NCBI GenBank assembly: GCA_020851455.1
Contig: JADZCT010000029.1
Coordinates: forward strand, 1 to 64,000
From: Gemmatimonadaceae bacterium
GTDB lineage: Bacteria > Gemmatimonadota > Gemmatimonadetes > Gemmatimonadales > Gemmatimonadaceae
Reading direction: 5' to 3'
DNA: 64,000 nucleotides
Below are positions 16,938-25,600 of this stretch, piece after piece. Position numbers and translations under genes: made by a program. Position 1 is the stretch's first letter, and every line of letters begins with the position of its first letter. Below the pieces are notes generated by a model. It saw only the letters and a program-made list of their open reading frames with translations, was not told where the DNA came from and made no database searches.

Positions 16938-17602
16938 TGTTCCGCTGCCTCGGTCGCCTGATCGCCTTCGCGCTGCTGCTCGTCCTTGGCGCATCTGCGT
17001 ACCTCACGCGCGACCGCTGGATGCCCGCCCTGGCGTCTCGCATTGGCTGGCATCGCACCGCGACCGCCGTGGCGTGGGATCCAATAACGCCAGACGGGGC
17101 GCGTCGGGCGCGCGCTGCTCTCGATACGCTCGGGCGACCAACCGGCCCGGGGTTCGTGAACGTCGCGCCTGCCGACCTCGTGGCGTTCGCGCTGGAGCCG
17201 GTGCTTTCGAAGATGACGCCCGCCTCCGGCAACCCGGACGACCGGCTGGCGGCGCGCGCCGACAGCGGGACGATCGCAGTCCGCGGCGGCATTCGCATGG
17301 CCGACCTGGGGGGCGGCGCGTGGCTTGGTTCGCTTGGCGGCGCGGCCGACGGCGTCCAGCGCATCGAGGTCCGCGGAAGGATTGACGTGCCGGCGGCCGG
17401 CAAGCCGCGGTTCACGGTCACGCGCATCATCGTCGGCGATCTAACCCTGCCGTCGGCCGCCATTGGCCGCGCGACGGACCTCCTCGCGCCGTCGCGCGGG
17501 AAGGACGCTCCGCCGGGCGAAGTTGCCATCCCGTTGCCGCGGCAGGTTGGCGACGTGCGCCTGCTCCCGGGCCGCGTGACGCTGTACAAGGGCCCGCAAT
17601 GA
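16937..17602 (+). CDS. hypothetical membrane-anchored protein
   Basis: 221 aa with one N-terminal hydrophobic helix (LGRLIAFALLLVLGASAYL) and a likely periplasmic remainder. I recognise no family. The ordered part includes a segment with possible beta strands (TIAVRGGIRMADLGGG, QRIEVRGRIDVPAAGKPRFTVTRIIVGDLTLP), suggesting a small all-beta fold. It starts in the stop of larE (TGATG) and its stop overlaps the NtrC-type gene (ATGA), so it is expressed as part of that run. The C-terminal VRLLPGRVTLYKG looks like a structured end. Confidence 0.65.
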   Translation: MFRCLGRLIAFALLLVLGASAYLTRDRWMPALASRIGWHRTATAVAWDPITPDGARRARAALDTLGRPTGPGFVNVAPADLVAFALEPVLSKMTPASGNPDDRLAARADSGTIAVRGGIRMADLGGGAWLGSLGGAADGVQRIEVRGRIDVPAAGKPRFTVTRIIVGDLTLPSAAIGRATDLLAPSRGKDAPPGEVAIPLPRQVGDVRLLPGRVTLYKGPQ

Positions 17603-18963
17603 GCCGCCGCATCCTGGTCGTTGACGACGAGCAGGGAATCCGCGCGGCCCTCACGCAGTTGCTCGAGTACGAGGGGTACGACACGCGGACCGCTTCGTCC
17701 GGAGCGGAGGGCGTCGCCGCCGCCGCGGAGTGGCATCCGCACCTCATCTTCCTTGACGTGAAGATGGCTGGCATGGACGGGGTCGAAACCCTCAAGCGCC
17801 TGCGCGAGCGCGAGCCGGGGGCCGTTGTGGTGATGATAAGCGGCCACGCGACGATCCAGACCGCCGTCGAGGCAACCCAGCTCGGCGCCTATGACATTCT
17901 GGAGAAGCCGCTCGATACCGACCGGATCCTCGTCACGCTGCGCAATGCGCTGGGGCGCGTGGACCTCGCCGAAGAGAACGCCCGCCTCCGCGAGCGGATC
18001 GAGTCGCGCTATGAGATCGTCGGGAACTCGCCGGCCATTCGCGACTTGCTCATCCAGGTCACGCGCGTGGCGGCAACTCCTGCGCGCGTGCTGATCACCG
18101 GCGAGAACGGCACGGGGAAGGAACTCGTCGCCCGCGCGTTGCACCGCGGGTCGCCGAGGGCGAAGAAGCCGTTCGTCGAGGTGAACTGCGCTGCGATCCC
18201 GGCGGAGTTGATCGAGAGCGAGTTGTTCGGCCACATGAAGGGATCGTTCACTGGCGCGGTGCAGGATCGCGCCGGCAAGTTCGAGCAGGCCGACGGTGGC
18301 ACGCTGTTCCTCGACGAGATCGGCGACATGGCGCCAGCCGCGCAGGCAAAGGTGCTGCGGGTGCTCCAGGAGGGTGATGTCACCCGCATCGGCGGCGCAA
18401 AGCCGAGGCGCGTTGACGTGCGCGTCATCTCGGCGACGAACAAGACGCTCGGCGAAGAGATCGCCGCCGGACGGTTTCGCGAGGACCTGCTTTACCGGCT
18501 CAACGTGGTGATGATTCACGTGCCGCCGCTGCGTGAGCGCCGTGACGACATCCCCCTCCTCGTCCAGCACTTCCTCAGCCAGTTCGCGCGCGAAGGCGGG
18601 GGAGCGCGGGCTACCGTATCGGCCGCGGCGATGGACCGGCTCCGGAACCTGGCATGGCCCGGCAACGTAAGGGAGCTGCGAAACGCAATCGAGCGACTCG
18701 CTATACTTGGGGGGCCGGAGATCAGCGTCGAGGACGTGGATCGCCTCGTGAGCGCGCGCGCCGCCGAGGCGGCGTCGCCGGGGGCTTTCATGTCGGCTCG
18801 CACGTACGAGGAGTTCAAAGACGCAGCCGAGCGCTCGTTCCTCCTTGCGAAACTCCGCGAGAACGAGTGGAACGTCGCCGAGACCGCACGGCTGCTCGAC
18901 ATGCCGAGGTCCAACCTTTACAAGAAGATCGAGCGCCACCAGATGGCGCGGGATGCGCAATGA
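17599..18963 (+). CDS. NtrC-family sigma-54-dependent response regulator
   Basis: 454 aa with three domains. A receiver (1-120) has acidic pocket VVDDE and phospho-acceptor Asp in LIFLDVKMAGMDG. An AAA+ domain (about 140-370) has Walker A GENGTGKE, Walker B GTLFLDEIGDM and a sigma-54 loop reading GSFTGA rather than GAFTGA. A Fis-type helix-turn-helix lies at the end (NVAETARLLDMPRSNLYKKIERHQM). The GSFTGA variant occurs in known activators, but Ala to Ser can change sigma-54 contact. No histidine kinase gene neighbours it. It overlaps both adjacent genes by 4 bp. Confidence 0.92.
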   Translation: MSRRILVVDDEQGIRAALTQLLEYEGYDTRTASSGAEGVAAAAEWHPHLIFLDVKMAGMDGVETLKRLREREPGAVVVMISGHATIQTAVEATQLGAYDILEKPLDTDRILVTLRNALGRVDLAEENARLRERIESRYEIVGNSPAIRDLLIQVTRVAATPARVLITGENGTGKELVARALHRGSPRAKKPFVEVNCAAIPAELIESELFGHMKGSFTGAVQDRAGKFEQADGGTLFLDEIGDMAPAAQAKVLRVLQEGDVTRIGGAKPRRVDVRVISATNKTLGEEIAAGRFREDLLYRLNVVMIHVPPLRERRDDIPLLVQHFLSQFAREGGGARATVSAAAMDRLRNLAWPGNVRELRNAIERLAILGGPEISVEDVDRLVSARAAEAASPGAFMSARTYEEFKDAAERSFLLAKLRENEWNVAETARLLDMPRSNLYKKIERHQMARDAQ

Positions 18964-19400
18964 GTGACCGGGACTGGGATGCAGACCTGAAGAAGATTGA
19001 CCGGGCGATAGAGCGTGCGCCCGATACAGCAGCGCCGCCGGGCAGGCCCGGCGCGACCGGGAAGCCGTCGTCTTCCGGCGGAGCGCCGGTTCAGACGAGC
19101 AACTTCGGCGTGTTCCTGCGTCTTGGCCTCACCGTTGCGCTGGGCATCGGTGTGATCTTCTGGCCTTACAGCGCTCGCTGCGGCGTGGGACTCGCTGGCT
19201 TTCTCGGCGTGGTCGCCGTGCTCACCATCGCCGGCGCGTGGAGCTCCGTCTGGACGTGGCGGCATCGCGCCGCCCGCGGCCACGTCCTGTCGTTACTCAT
19301 CATCCTCTGGGGGCTGCTGCTTGCGTCCATCGAGGTGCTGCCGCGAATTGGCTACGCTGTGGCCACTTCCGCGCATCCGGCAACGTGGATATGCCCATGA
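18960..19400 (+). CDS. small hypothetical membrane protein
   Basis: 146 aa starting at an ATG inside the stop of the NtrC-type gene. A charged/Pro-rich N-terminal cytoplasmic arm (about 1-45) is followed by three predicted membrane helices (FLRLGLTVALGIGVIFWPYS, LAGFLGVVAVLTIAGAW, HVLSLLIILWGLLLASIEVLP). I recognise no family. The track lists it as the tail of a longer ORF from 18654 whose upstream part is antiparallel noise within the NtrC gene. Its role may relate to the envelope process controlled by that regulator; this is context only. Confidence 0.65.
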   Translation: MSDRDWDADLKKIDRAIERAPDTAAPPGRPGATGKPSSSGGAPVQTSNFGVFLRLGLTVALGIGVIFWPYSARCGVGLAGFLGVVAVLTIAGAWSSVWTWRHRAARGHVLSLLIILWGLLLASIEVLPRIGYAVATSAHPATWICP

Positions 19401-19506
19401 TGGGTGACTGATGCGCGTCGTCCGCTCCGGAGAGGGGGCGGTGGTGAGTCAGATCTCGACGGCGCCGTCGCGCCGGACAACAACTTCCCGTTCACGAGCA
19501 CATGCA

Positions 19507-20982
19507 ATGCAGTTCCTGAATTTCATTTCCGGCGCCTGGGTCGCTCCCGACACTGGCAAGTTTCAGCCCAACGTCAACCCAGCAGACACGCGCGATGTGA
19601 TCGGCGAGTTTCCGCTCTCGGGCGCTGCCGATGTGGCGGCCGCGGTTGGCTCCGCGAAACGCGGATTCGACGCGTGGCGAAGGACACCCGCGCCTGCGCG
19701 CGGCGACGTGCTCCGCCGCGTTGGCGACCTGCTCTCGGCGCGGAAGGAAGCAATAGCCGATCTGATGACCCGCGAGATGGGCAAGCCGCTCGCCGAGACC
19801 CGCGGCGACGTCCAGGAAGGGATAGACACCGCATACTACGCCGCGAGCGAGGGGCGCCGCCTCTTCGGCCATACGGTGCCAAGCGAGCTCGCCAACAAGT
19901 GGGCGATGAGCTTCCGCCGTCCGATCGGCGTGGCCGGACTCGTGACGCCATTCAACTTCCCGCTCGCGATTCCCACGTGGAAGGCCTTCCCGGCGCTGCT
20001 TTGCGGCAACGCGGTAGTGCTCAAGCCTGCCGAAGACGTGCCGCACACGGCAACCGTGCTGGTCGAGATCCTGCTCGAGGCTGGGCTCCCGCCCGAAGCC
20101 ATCCAGCTCGTGCATGGCGACGGCGAAGCCGGCGCCGCGCTCGTCTCGCACCCGGATGTCGCTCTCGTGTCGTTCACCGGCTCGACGGACACCGGCGCGC
20201 TGGTGGGGGAGACATGCGGACGGCTCCACAAACGGCTGTCGCTCGAGATGGGCGGCAAGAACGCCATGATCGTGATGGATGACGCCAACCTGGACCTGGC
20301 GCTCGATGGCGTGCTCTGGGGCGCCTTCGGCACCACCGGGCAGCGATGCACCGCGACCAGCCGGCTCATCGTGCAGGCGGGGGTTCACGACGAATTCGTT
20401 TCGATGGTCGCAAAGCGCGCGGACGCCATGAAGCTCGGCGACGGCCGTACCCGTGGCACCGACGTTGGCCCGCTCGTAAACGCGGCGGCGGTGGAGAAGG
20501 TAGAGCGGTACGTCGCCATCGGGACTGTGGAGTGCGAGCTCAGGGCCGGAGGTGGCCGCGCGACGGGCGGCCTCCTGGATCGCGGCTTCTTCTATCAGCC
20601 GACGATCTACACCGGTGTGAAGCCGGGATCCCGCCTCGAGCAGGAGGAGATCTTCGGCCCCGTGCTGTCCGTGGTTCGCGTCAACGATGCCGAAGAGGCC
20701 TTCGCCGTGAACAACGGCGTGAAGTACGGCCTTTCGTCTTCCATCTACACGAGCGACGTGAACCTGGCCTTCCGCGCCCTCAACGAACTCGACAACGGCA
20801 TCACGTACGTGAACGCTCCCACCATTGGCGCCGAGGCGCACCTGCCGTTCGGCGGCGTGAAGCAGACCGGGAACGGCCATCGCGAGGGCGGCTGGGAAGT
20901 CTACGAGTTCTACTCCGAGACGAAGGTCGGCTACGCGGACTTCAGCGGGCGGCTCCAGCGGGCGCAGATAGACAACTACTGA
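19507..20982 (+). CDS. NAD(P)-dependent aldehyde dehydrogenase
   Basis: 491 aa from ATG 19507 (MQFLNFISGAW is the usual family opening; the track start at 19411 adds a basic stretch with no family match). It has PFNFPLAIPTWK, VLKPAEDVP, the NAD-binding FTGST, the general-base LEMGGKN and the catalytic Cys in GQRCTATSR. C-terminal LPFGGVKQTGNGHREGG and the length fit the succinate-semialdehyde/aminoadipate-semialdehyde-like ALDH group. The exact substrate cannot be read from sequence. It stands alone, followed by a hairpin. Confidence 0.9.
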   Translation: MQFLNFISGAWVAPDTGKFQPNVNPADTRDVIGEFPLSGAADVAAAVGSAKRGFDAWRRTPAPARGDVLRRVGDLLSARKEAIADLMTREMGKPLAETRGDVQEGIDTAYYAASEGRRLFGHTVPSELANKWAMSFRRPIGVAGLVTPFNFPLAIPTWKAFPALLCGNAVVLKPAEDVPHTATVLVEILLEAGLPPEAIQLVHGDGEAGAALVSHPDVALVSFTGSTDTGALVGETCGRLHKRLSLEMGGKNAMIVMDDANLDLALDGVLWGAFGTTGQRCTATSRLIVQAGVHDEFVSMVAKRADAMKLGDGRTRGTDVGPLVNAAAVEKVERYVAIGTVECELRAGGGRATGGLLDRGFFYQPTIYTGVKPGSRLEQEEIFGPVLSVVRVNDAEEAFAVNNGVKYGLSSSIYTSDVNLAFRALNELDNGITYVNAPTIGAEAHLPFGGVKQTGNGHREGGWEVYEFYSETKVGYADFSGRLQRAQIDNY

Positions 20983-20989
20983 GCCGTGG

Positions 20990-21011
20990 GCATGGAACCG
21001 TAGCTCCATGC
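20990..21011 (+). terminator. hairpin after the aldehyde dehydrogenase gene
   Basis: GCATGGA / TCCATGC form a perfect 7-bp stem with an 8-nt loop starting 8 bp after the stop codon. No T-run follows, so the call is tentative. Confidence 0.35.
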
Positions 21012-21062
21012 GGCGCCTGCCGGCACCCCGGCTTGCCGCGCTGGAATAACGCGGTTAAATGA

Positions 21063-21884
21063 TTGACTGTGGAGACGAACTTCGAATCCGCGCCCAAGGC
21101 CGGCCCGGACACCGGCACCACCGGTGCCACGCCCGGTCCAGGAGTTGGATCCAGCGGGCAATCAGGCGTCGCGTTGCCGCGCCGCCGCGTCGCGCGCCGC
21201 GTTGTCCGGGGGCTCTTCGAGTGGGTGAAGTCCGTTTCCCTCGCGCTCTGCCTCTTCGTGCTCCTGCGCGCCTTCCTCCTCGAGGCATTCAAGATCCCCA
21301 GCGGCTCCATGGAAGGAACGCTCCTCGCGGGCGACTTCCTCCTGGTGAACAAGCTCGTCTACGGGGCTGAGGTTCCGTTCATCGGCAAGCACCTCCCTGC
21401 GGTACGCCAGCCTGCGGACGGCGACGTCATCGTCTTCCTCTGGCCGCTCGACCCGACCAAGAACTTCGTGAAACGGCTCGTCGGCGTCCCCGGCGACACG
21501 CTCGCCATGGAGGGTGGCGTGCTGATCCGGAACGGCGTGCGGCAGGTCGAGGAGTACACCCGCCACGTCGAGCCGAACTACGATCCCGTTGGCGACGATT
21601 TCGATTGGCAGCGTGACTTTCTGGTGCCGATCGCAAGGGCATCGCGCGCGTATCATCCGTCGAGGAATAACTGGGGGCCCATCATCGTGCCGCCACACAA
21701 TTACTTCGTCCTCGGCGACAACCGCGACAACTCGCTCGACAGCCGCTACTGGGGCTTCGTGCCCGACACGCTCGTTCGCGGCAGTCCGCTGTTCGTCTAT
21801 TACAGCTACGCGCCCGATACGTCGTCGTCGGTGTCGTGGCTGACACACGTCAGGTGGAAGCGCATCTTCACCAGAGTACGCTAA
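21063..21884 (+). CDS. lepB: signal peptidase I
   Basis: 273 aa with a disordered N-terminal arm of ~40 residues, one membrane helix (VKSVSLALCLFVLLRAFLL) and the catalytic dyad: Ser in IPSGSMEGTL and Lys in NFVKRLVGVPGDT. The later boxes PPHNYFVLGDNRDNSLDSRYWGFVP complete the family pattern. It cleaves Sec/Tat signal peptides at the outer face of the inner membrane. The start is uncertain: TTG 21063 (used) or GTG 21069. A promoter-like TTGCCG-N16-TTAAAT (21033-21060) ends just before it, which would give an almost leaderless message. Confidence 0.92.
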   Translation: MTVETNFESAPKAGPDTGTTGATPGPGVGSSGQSGVALPRRRVARRVVRGLFEWVKSVSLALCLFVLLRAFLLEAFKIPSGSMEGTLLAGDFLLVNKLVYGAEVPFIGKHLPAVRQPADGDVIVFLWPLDPTKNFVKRLVGVPGDTLAMEGGVLIRNGVRQVEEYTRHVEPNYDPVGDDFDWQRDFLVPIARASRAYHPSRNNWGPIIVPPHNYFVLGDNRDNSLDSRYWGFVPDTLVRGSPLFVYYSYAPDTSSSVSWLTHVRWKRIFTRVR

Positions 21885-21953
21885 CCAGCGCGTCCCGGCC
21901 GCGCCGCGCCCGCGGCCAGCCCACTCCCCTCTGCCTCCCGACGTTTCCCTCCG

Positions 21954-22811
21954 ATGGCCGGCGCCCAGAACCGACGGTATTCCTTCGAGGATGGCTCACT
22001 CGACCAGTACCTCCGCGACATCAGCCACTACCCGCTGATCACGCGTGAGCAGGAGGTCGAGCTGGCCAAGCGAATCCGCGAGAGCGACCAGGAGGCGCTA
22101 GACACTCTCGTGCGGTCGAACCTCAGGTTCGTCGTGTCCGTGGCCAAGCGATACCAGAACCACGGCGTGTCGCTGAGCGACCTGATCAACGAGGGCAACC
22201 TCGGCCTCATTCGCGCCGCGCACAAGTTCGACGAGACCAAGGGCATCAAGTTCATTTCGTACGCGGTGTGGTGGATCCGGCAGGCAATCCTCCAGGCTTT
22301 GGCGGAACAGAGTCGCATCGTGCGCGTGCCACTCAACCGCGCGGGCACGCTGCACCGCATCGGCAAGCGCGCGAGCGCGCTGCTCCAGGAGCTTGGCCGC
22401 GAAGCAACGCATGCCGAGATTGCCGAAGGCATGGAGATCAGCGAGGAGGAGGTTGCGCGGACGATCTCCATCTCACAGAGCCATGTTTCCCTCGATGCGC
22501 CGGTGGCGCCGGGCGAGGACAACCGCCTGCTCGACTATATCCCGGACGCCGTGAGCCCCGGGCCCGACGAGGAGATGTTCGGCAAGGCGCTGAACCAGTC
22601 CATCAAGGACGCTCTGGGGAAGCTCAAGGAAAGGGAGGCACGCATCCTCCGCCTCTATTTCGGGCTCGACGGAGAGGAGCCGCTGACGCTCGAGGAGATT
22701 GGCGCTACGCTCAACATCACGCGCGAGCGTGTGAGGCAGATCAAGGAGAAGGCGCTTTCCCGGCTGAGGCACGTGTCGCGGGCCCGCGCCCTGGAGAGCT
22801 ACCTCGGCTGA
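21954..22811 (+). CDS. rpoD: RpoD/SigA-type sigma-70 factor (short form)
   Basis: 285 aa containing regions 1.2 (SLDQYLRDISHYPLITREQEVELAKRI), 2 (RFVVSVAKRYQNHGVSLSDLINEGN, FISYAVWWIRQAILQAL), 3 (VPLNRAGTLHRIGK) and 4.2 (LTLEEIGATLNITRERVRQIKEKALSRLR), with no region 1.1. Compact primary sigma factors of this size are typical of Bacteroidetes, Chlorobi and Gemmatimonadota. It is very likely the housekeeping sigma, although an alternative group-2 role cannot be excluded without the genome. It lies between lepB and rimO with gaps of about 70 bp. Confidence 0.88.
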   Translation: MAGAQNRRYSFEDGSLDQYLRDISHYPLITREQEVELAKRIRESDQEALDTLVRSNLRFVVSVAKRYQNHGVSLSDLINEGNLGLIRAAHKFDETKGIKFISYAVWWIRQAILQALAEQSRIVRVPLNRAGTLHRIGKRASALLQELGREATHAEIAEGMEISEEEVARTISISQSHVSLDAPVAPGEDNRLLDYIPDAVSPGPDEEMFGKALNQSIKDALGKLKEREARILRLYFGLDGEEPLTLEEIGATLNITRERVRQIKEKALSRLRHVSRARALESYLG

Positions 22812-22877
22812 AGTCCGCCGTGCCGCGCGCGGCTATCTTCCCCTGATGGCAACACCTGAGAGCGGAGGACTGGCCCG

Positions 22878-24239
22878 GTGAAGGTCGCATTCATCACGCT
22901 GGGCTGCGACAAGAACACGGTTGACTCCGAACGGTACCTGGGGATGCTGGTGGAGCAGGGCGCCGTGGCCGTGGATGAGCCGGCCGGCGCCGACGTCGTG
23001 GTCATCAACACCTGCGGGTTCATTGACGCCGCGAAGCGTGAGTCCATTGACGCCATCGTCGCCGCGGCGCGCCTGAAGGAGGCGTCGCAGGTGTCGGCCG
23101 TGGTGGCGGTCGGCTGCATGGTGCAGCGGCACGAGGACGAGCTGCGCGAAGCGCTCCCGGAAGTTGATCTGTTCGTGAAGAACTCCGAATGGGAGCAGCT
23201 TGTCCCGCGGCTCCGCGAACGCGGCCTCCTCGACGGGCCGGAAACACTCCATCCCGGGGTGCGCGCCTACGCGGGCGGCACTCCGCACGTCCGGTACCTG
23301 AAGCTCAGCGAGGGCTGCGACCACGGGTGCGCGTTCTGCGCGATTCCGCTCATGCGCGGGCGGCACCGCTCGTTCGCGCTGGCAGACGTCATTCGCGAGG
23401 CGCAACTGCTCGAACTGCAGGGCGCCCGCGAGCTGAACCTCGTCGCGCAGGATCTGGCGCACTACGGACGCGACAGACGAGACGGCGCGGGGCTCGCCGA
23501 GGCGCTGGAGGCGCTCGCCCGCGAGACCAGCATCCCGTGGATCAGGATGATGTACCTCTACCCGGCCGGCATCACGCCCCGGTTGCTGGAGGTCGTGGCG
23601 CGGGAGCCGCGGATCGTCCCATACCTCGACATGCCGATCCAGCATGCGTCCGACCCGGTGCTCGAGCGGATGCGGAGGCCAGAGCGACGCCGCACCATAC
23701 GCGAGAAGGTGGCGCTCTTCCGCGACGCCGTTCCCGGCGTCGCCCTCCGCACGACGTGCATCGTCGGGTTCCCCGGCGAGACCGACGCCGACTTCCGCAC
23801 CCTTGCCGACTTTCTCGAGGAAGTGCAGTTCGAGCGGGTGGGCATCTTCGCGTACTCAGCGCAAGAGGGAACCCGCGCCGCAGAAATGCCTGACGACGTA
23901 CCTGATTCCATCAAGCGTGAGCGCGTCGAGTCGCTCGAGGAGATCCAGCGCGGGGTTACCGAACTCCGGTACGCCAGCCGGATTGGCTCGCGTGTTGACG
24001 CGCTCGCGTTGAGCGGCGCGACGGCGCGCCTACCGTGGCAGGCCGACGACATTGATGGCACGACGCAACTCGACTGCGTAGCCGCGCCCGGCGCGATCGT
24101 AGAGGTCGAGGTGACTGGCGTGGACGAGTACGACTTTGCCGCGCGCGTCATCGGCGTGCGGAACCAGCCACCGCCCGTCGCGGCCCGTCCCGGCACTCGA
24201 TCGCTGCCTGTCGTATCAATGGGAGCGTTCGGCCGGTGA
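22878..24239 (+). CDS. rimO: ribosomal protein S12 methylthiotransferase RimO
   Basis: 453 aa from a GTG with SD GGAGG upstream. It has an N-terminal UPF0004 domain (MKVAFITLGCDKNTVDSE, VINTCGFIDAAKRES, VGCMVQR), a radical SAM motif CDHGCAFCAIPLMRGRHRS (Cx3Cx2C) and a C-terminal TRAM domain. The CDKN opening and AIPLMRG favour RimO over MiaB. It methylthiolates an Asp of ribosomal protein S12. It is the first gene of a coupled run; its stop overlaps the SpoIID gene start (GTGA). Confidence 0.93.
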   Translation: MKVAFITLGCDKNTVDSERYLGMLVEQGAVAVDEPAGADVVVINTCGFIDAAKRESIDAIVAAARLKEASQVSAVVAVGCMVQRHEDELREALPEVDLFVKNSEWEQLVPRLRERGLLDGPETLHPGVRAYAGGTPHVRYLKLSEGCDHGCAFCAIPLMRGRHRSFALADVIREAQLLELQGARELNLVAQDLAHYGRDRRDGAGLAEALEALARETSIPWIRMMYLYPAGITPRLLEVVAREPRIVPYLDMPIQHASDPVLERMRRPERRRTIREKVALFRDAVPGVALRTTCIVGFPGETDADFRTLADFLEEVQFERVGIFAYSAQEGTRAAEMPDDVPDSIKRERVESLEEIQRGVTELRYASRIGSRVDALALSGATARLPWQADDIDGTTQLDCVAAPGAIVEVEVTGVDEYDFAARVIGVRNQPPPVAARPGTRSLPVVSMGAFGR

Positions 24240-25600
24240 CTCGCCGCCATGGCGCCCTGGTCGCAGCCCTCGCCCTCTTCGTTGCGGTGGGATGCGTCAC
24301 GCGCCGGGTGCGCGAGGGTGCCTCGCAGACGCCGATCGTGCTCGCCTCGCCCGCCGCGGCCGACTCCGCCGTGCGAGTGTCCCCCGACTTCCCTCGCGAT
24401 AGCGCTCCTGCGCAGCGGACAGGCCGCGCGATGGACGTGCGCGTTGGCCTCGCCACTGCGGCGCAGCAGGTGCCGCTGACGGCGACGGGTGGCTGGCGCC
24501 TCTACGACGCCGCCGGCGCCGTGCTCATCCGGGGCCGGGCAAAGGAAGTCTGGACCGTGGAACATGACGGACAGCGGCTCCGTGCCCGGTCGGGTGCGGG
24601 GCAGGGCACGCAGTGGGTCTCCGGCCCAGTGACGCTCCGCACGGATGCGGCCGATGCCTTCTGTGTCTTCGCCGAGCGCAGGTACCGCGGCGCGATCCGC
24701 GTGGTGGCCACCGACACCGGGGTCATCGTCGTCAACGTCGTGGATGTGGAGCAGTACCTGCGCGGCGTGGTTCCGCTTGAGATAGGAGTCTCCCGCGATG
24801 GCGCAGACCAGGCGGCCGTAGAGGCGCAGGCCATCGCGGCGCGTAGCTATACCTGGGTCCGGCTTGCCGCCAATGGCGGCGCCGGCGAACTCTACGATGT
24901 GGTCGCAACGGTGAATGGGCAGGTGTACGGGGGCGTGGATGCCGAACGCGACAATACGGACCGGGCAGTGCGCGCGACGGCCGGGCTCGTACTCAGGTAC
25001 GCAGGGCGCGTGGTTGACGCGCCCTATTCGTCCGCATGCGGCGGCGAGACGGCATCGCCGGACGAAGTCTGGCGGAGCGGGTCCACGCCGCCGTACCTCC
25101 GCCGCGTAAGCGATCGTATTCCGGGAACTACCCGCTACTACTGCGACATCGCGCCGCGCTTCTCGTGGACCAGGGAGTTCTCTTCCGGCCAGCTCGACGC
25201 CGCAGTGCGCGCCTACCTTGCGTCGTACGCGCAGGGCGTGCCAACGGGCGGGCCTGGCCGCGTGCTGGCCGTACGGATCGTGTCCCGGACTCCCGGCGGA
25301 CGGGTGGCCAACACGACGTTCGCGACCGAACGCGGATCGTACTCCGTTCGCGGCAACGACATCCGCTACGTCCTACGCGCCGCGGGCGGGGAGATCCTCA
25401 ACAGCACGTACTTCTCCCTCGCCAGCGAATCAGCGCAGGGCGGCGCGTTGAGCCGCATCGTGATCACCGGAAACGGCTACGGGCACGGGGTGGGCATGTG
25501 CCAGTGGGGCGCGATCGGGCGTGCACGGGCAGGGCAGGCTGCCCGCGCGATTCTTGCCGCCTACTACCCCGGCACTTCCGTCGGGCCGGCGACTCTGTGA
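24236..25600 (+). CDS. SpoIID/LytB-domain peptidoglycan protein
   Basis: 454 aa with an N-terminal signal that may be a lipoprotein signal (LFVAVGC). SpoIID/LytB signatures are strong: QYLRGVVPLEIG, VEAQAIAARSYTWVRL, YSSACGGETASPDEVW and the C-terminal GNGYGHGVGMCQWGA. SpoIID of Bacillus is a lytic transglycosylase acting on stripped glycan strands. In non-sporulating diderms homologues are thought to act in wall or envelope turnover. It overlaps rimO (GTGA) and the DUF4105 gene (GTGA). Confidence 0.88.
   Translation: MTRRHGALVAALALFVAVGCVTRRVREGASQTPIVLASPAAADSAVRVSPDFPRDSAPAQRTGRAMDVRVGLATAAQQVPLTATGGWRLYDAAGAVLIRGRAKEVWTVEHDGQRLRARSGAGQGTQWVSGPVTLRTDAADAFCVFAERRYRGAIRVVATDTGVIVVNVVDVEQYLRGVVPLEIGVSRDGADQAAVEAQAIAARSYTWVRLAANGGAGELYDVVATVNGQVYGGVDAERDNTDRAVRATAGLVLRYAGRVVDAPYSSACGGETASPDEVWRSGSTPPYLRRVSDRIPGTTRYYCDIAPRFSWTREFSSGQLDAAVRAYLASYAQGVPTGGPGRVLAVRIVSRTPGGRVANTTFATERGSYSVRGNDIRYVLRAAGGEILNSTYFSLASESAQGGALSRIVITGNGYGHGVGMCQWGAIGRARAGQAARAILAAYYPGTSVGPATL

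Noticed and set aside
16846-18960. 704-aa minus-strand ORF
   Set aside because: It is a shadow antisense to larE, the hypothetical and the NtrC gene, all of which have clear family motifs.
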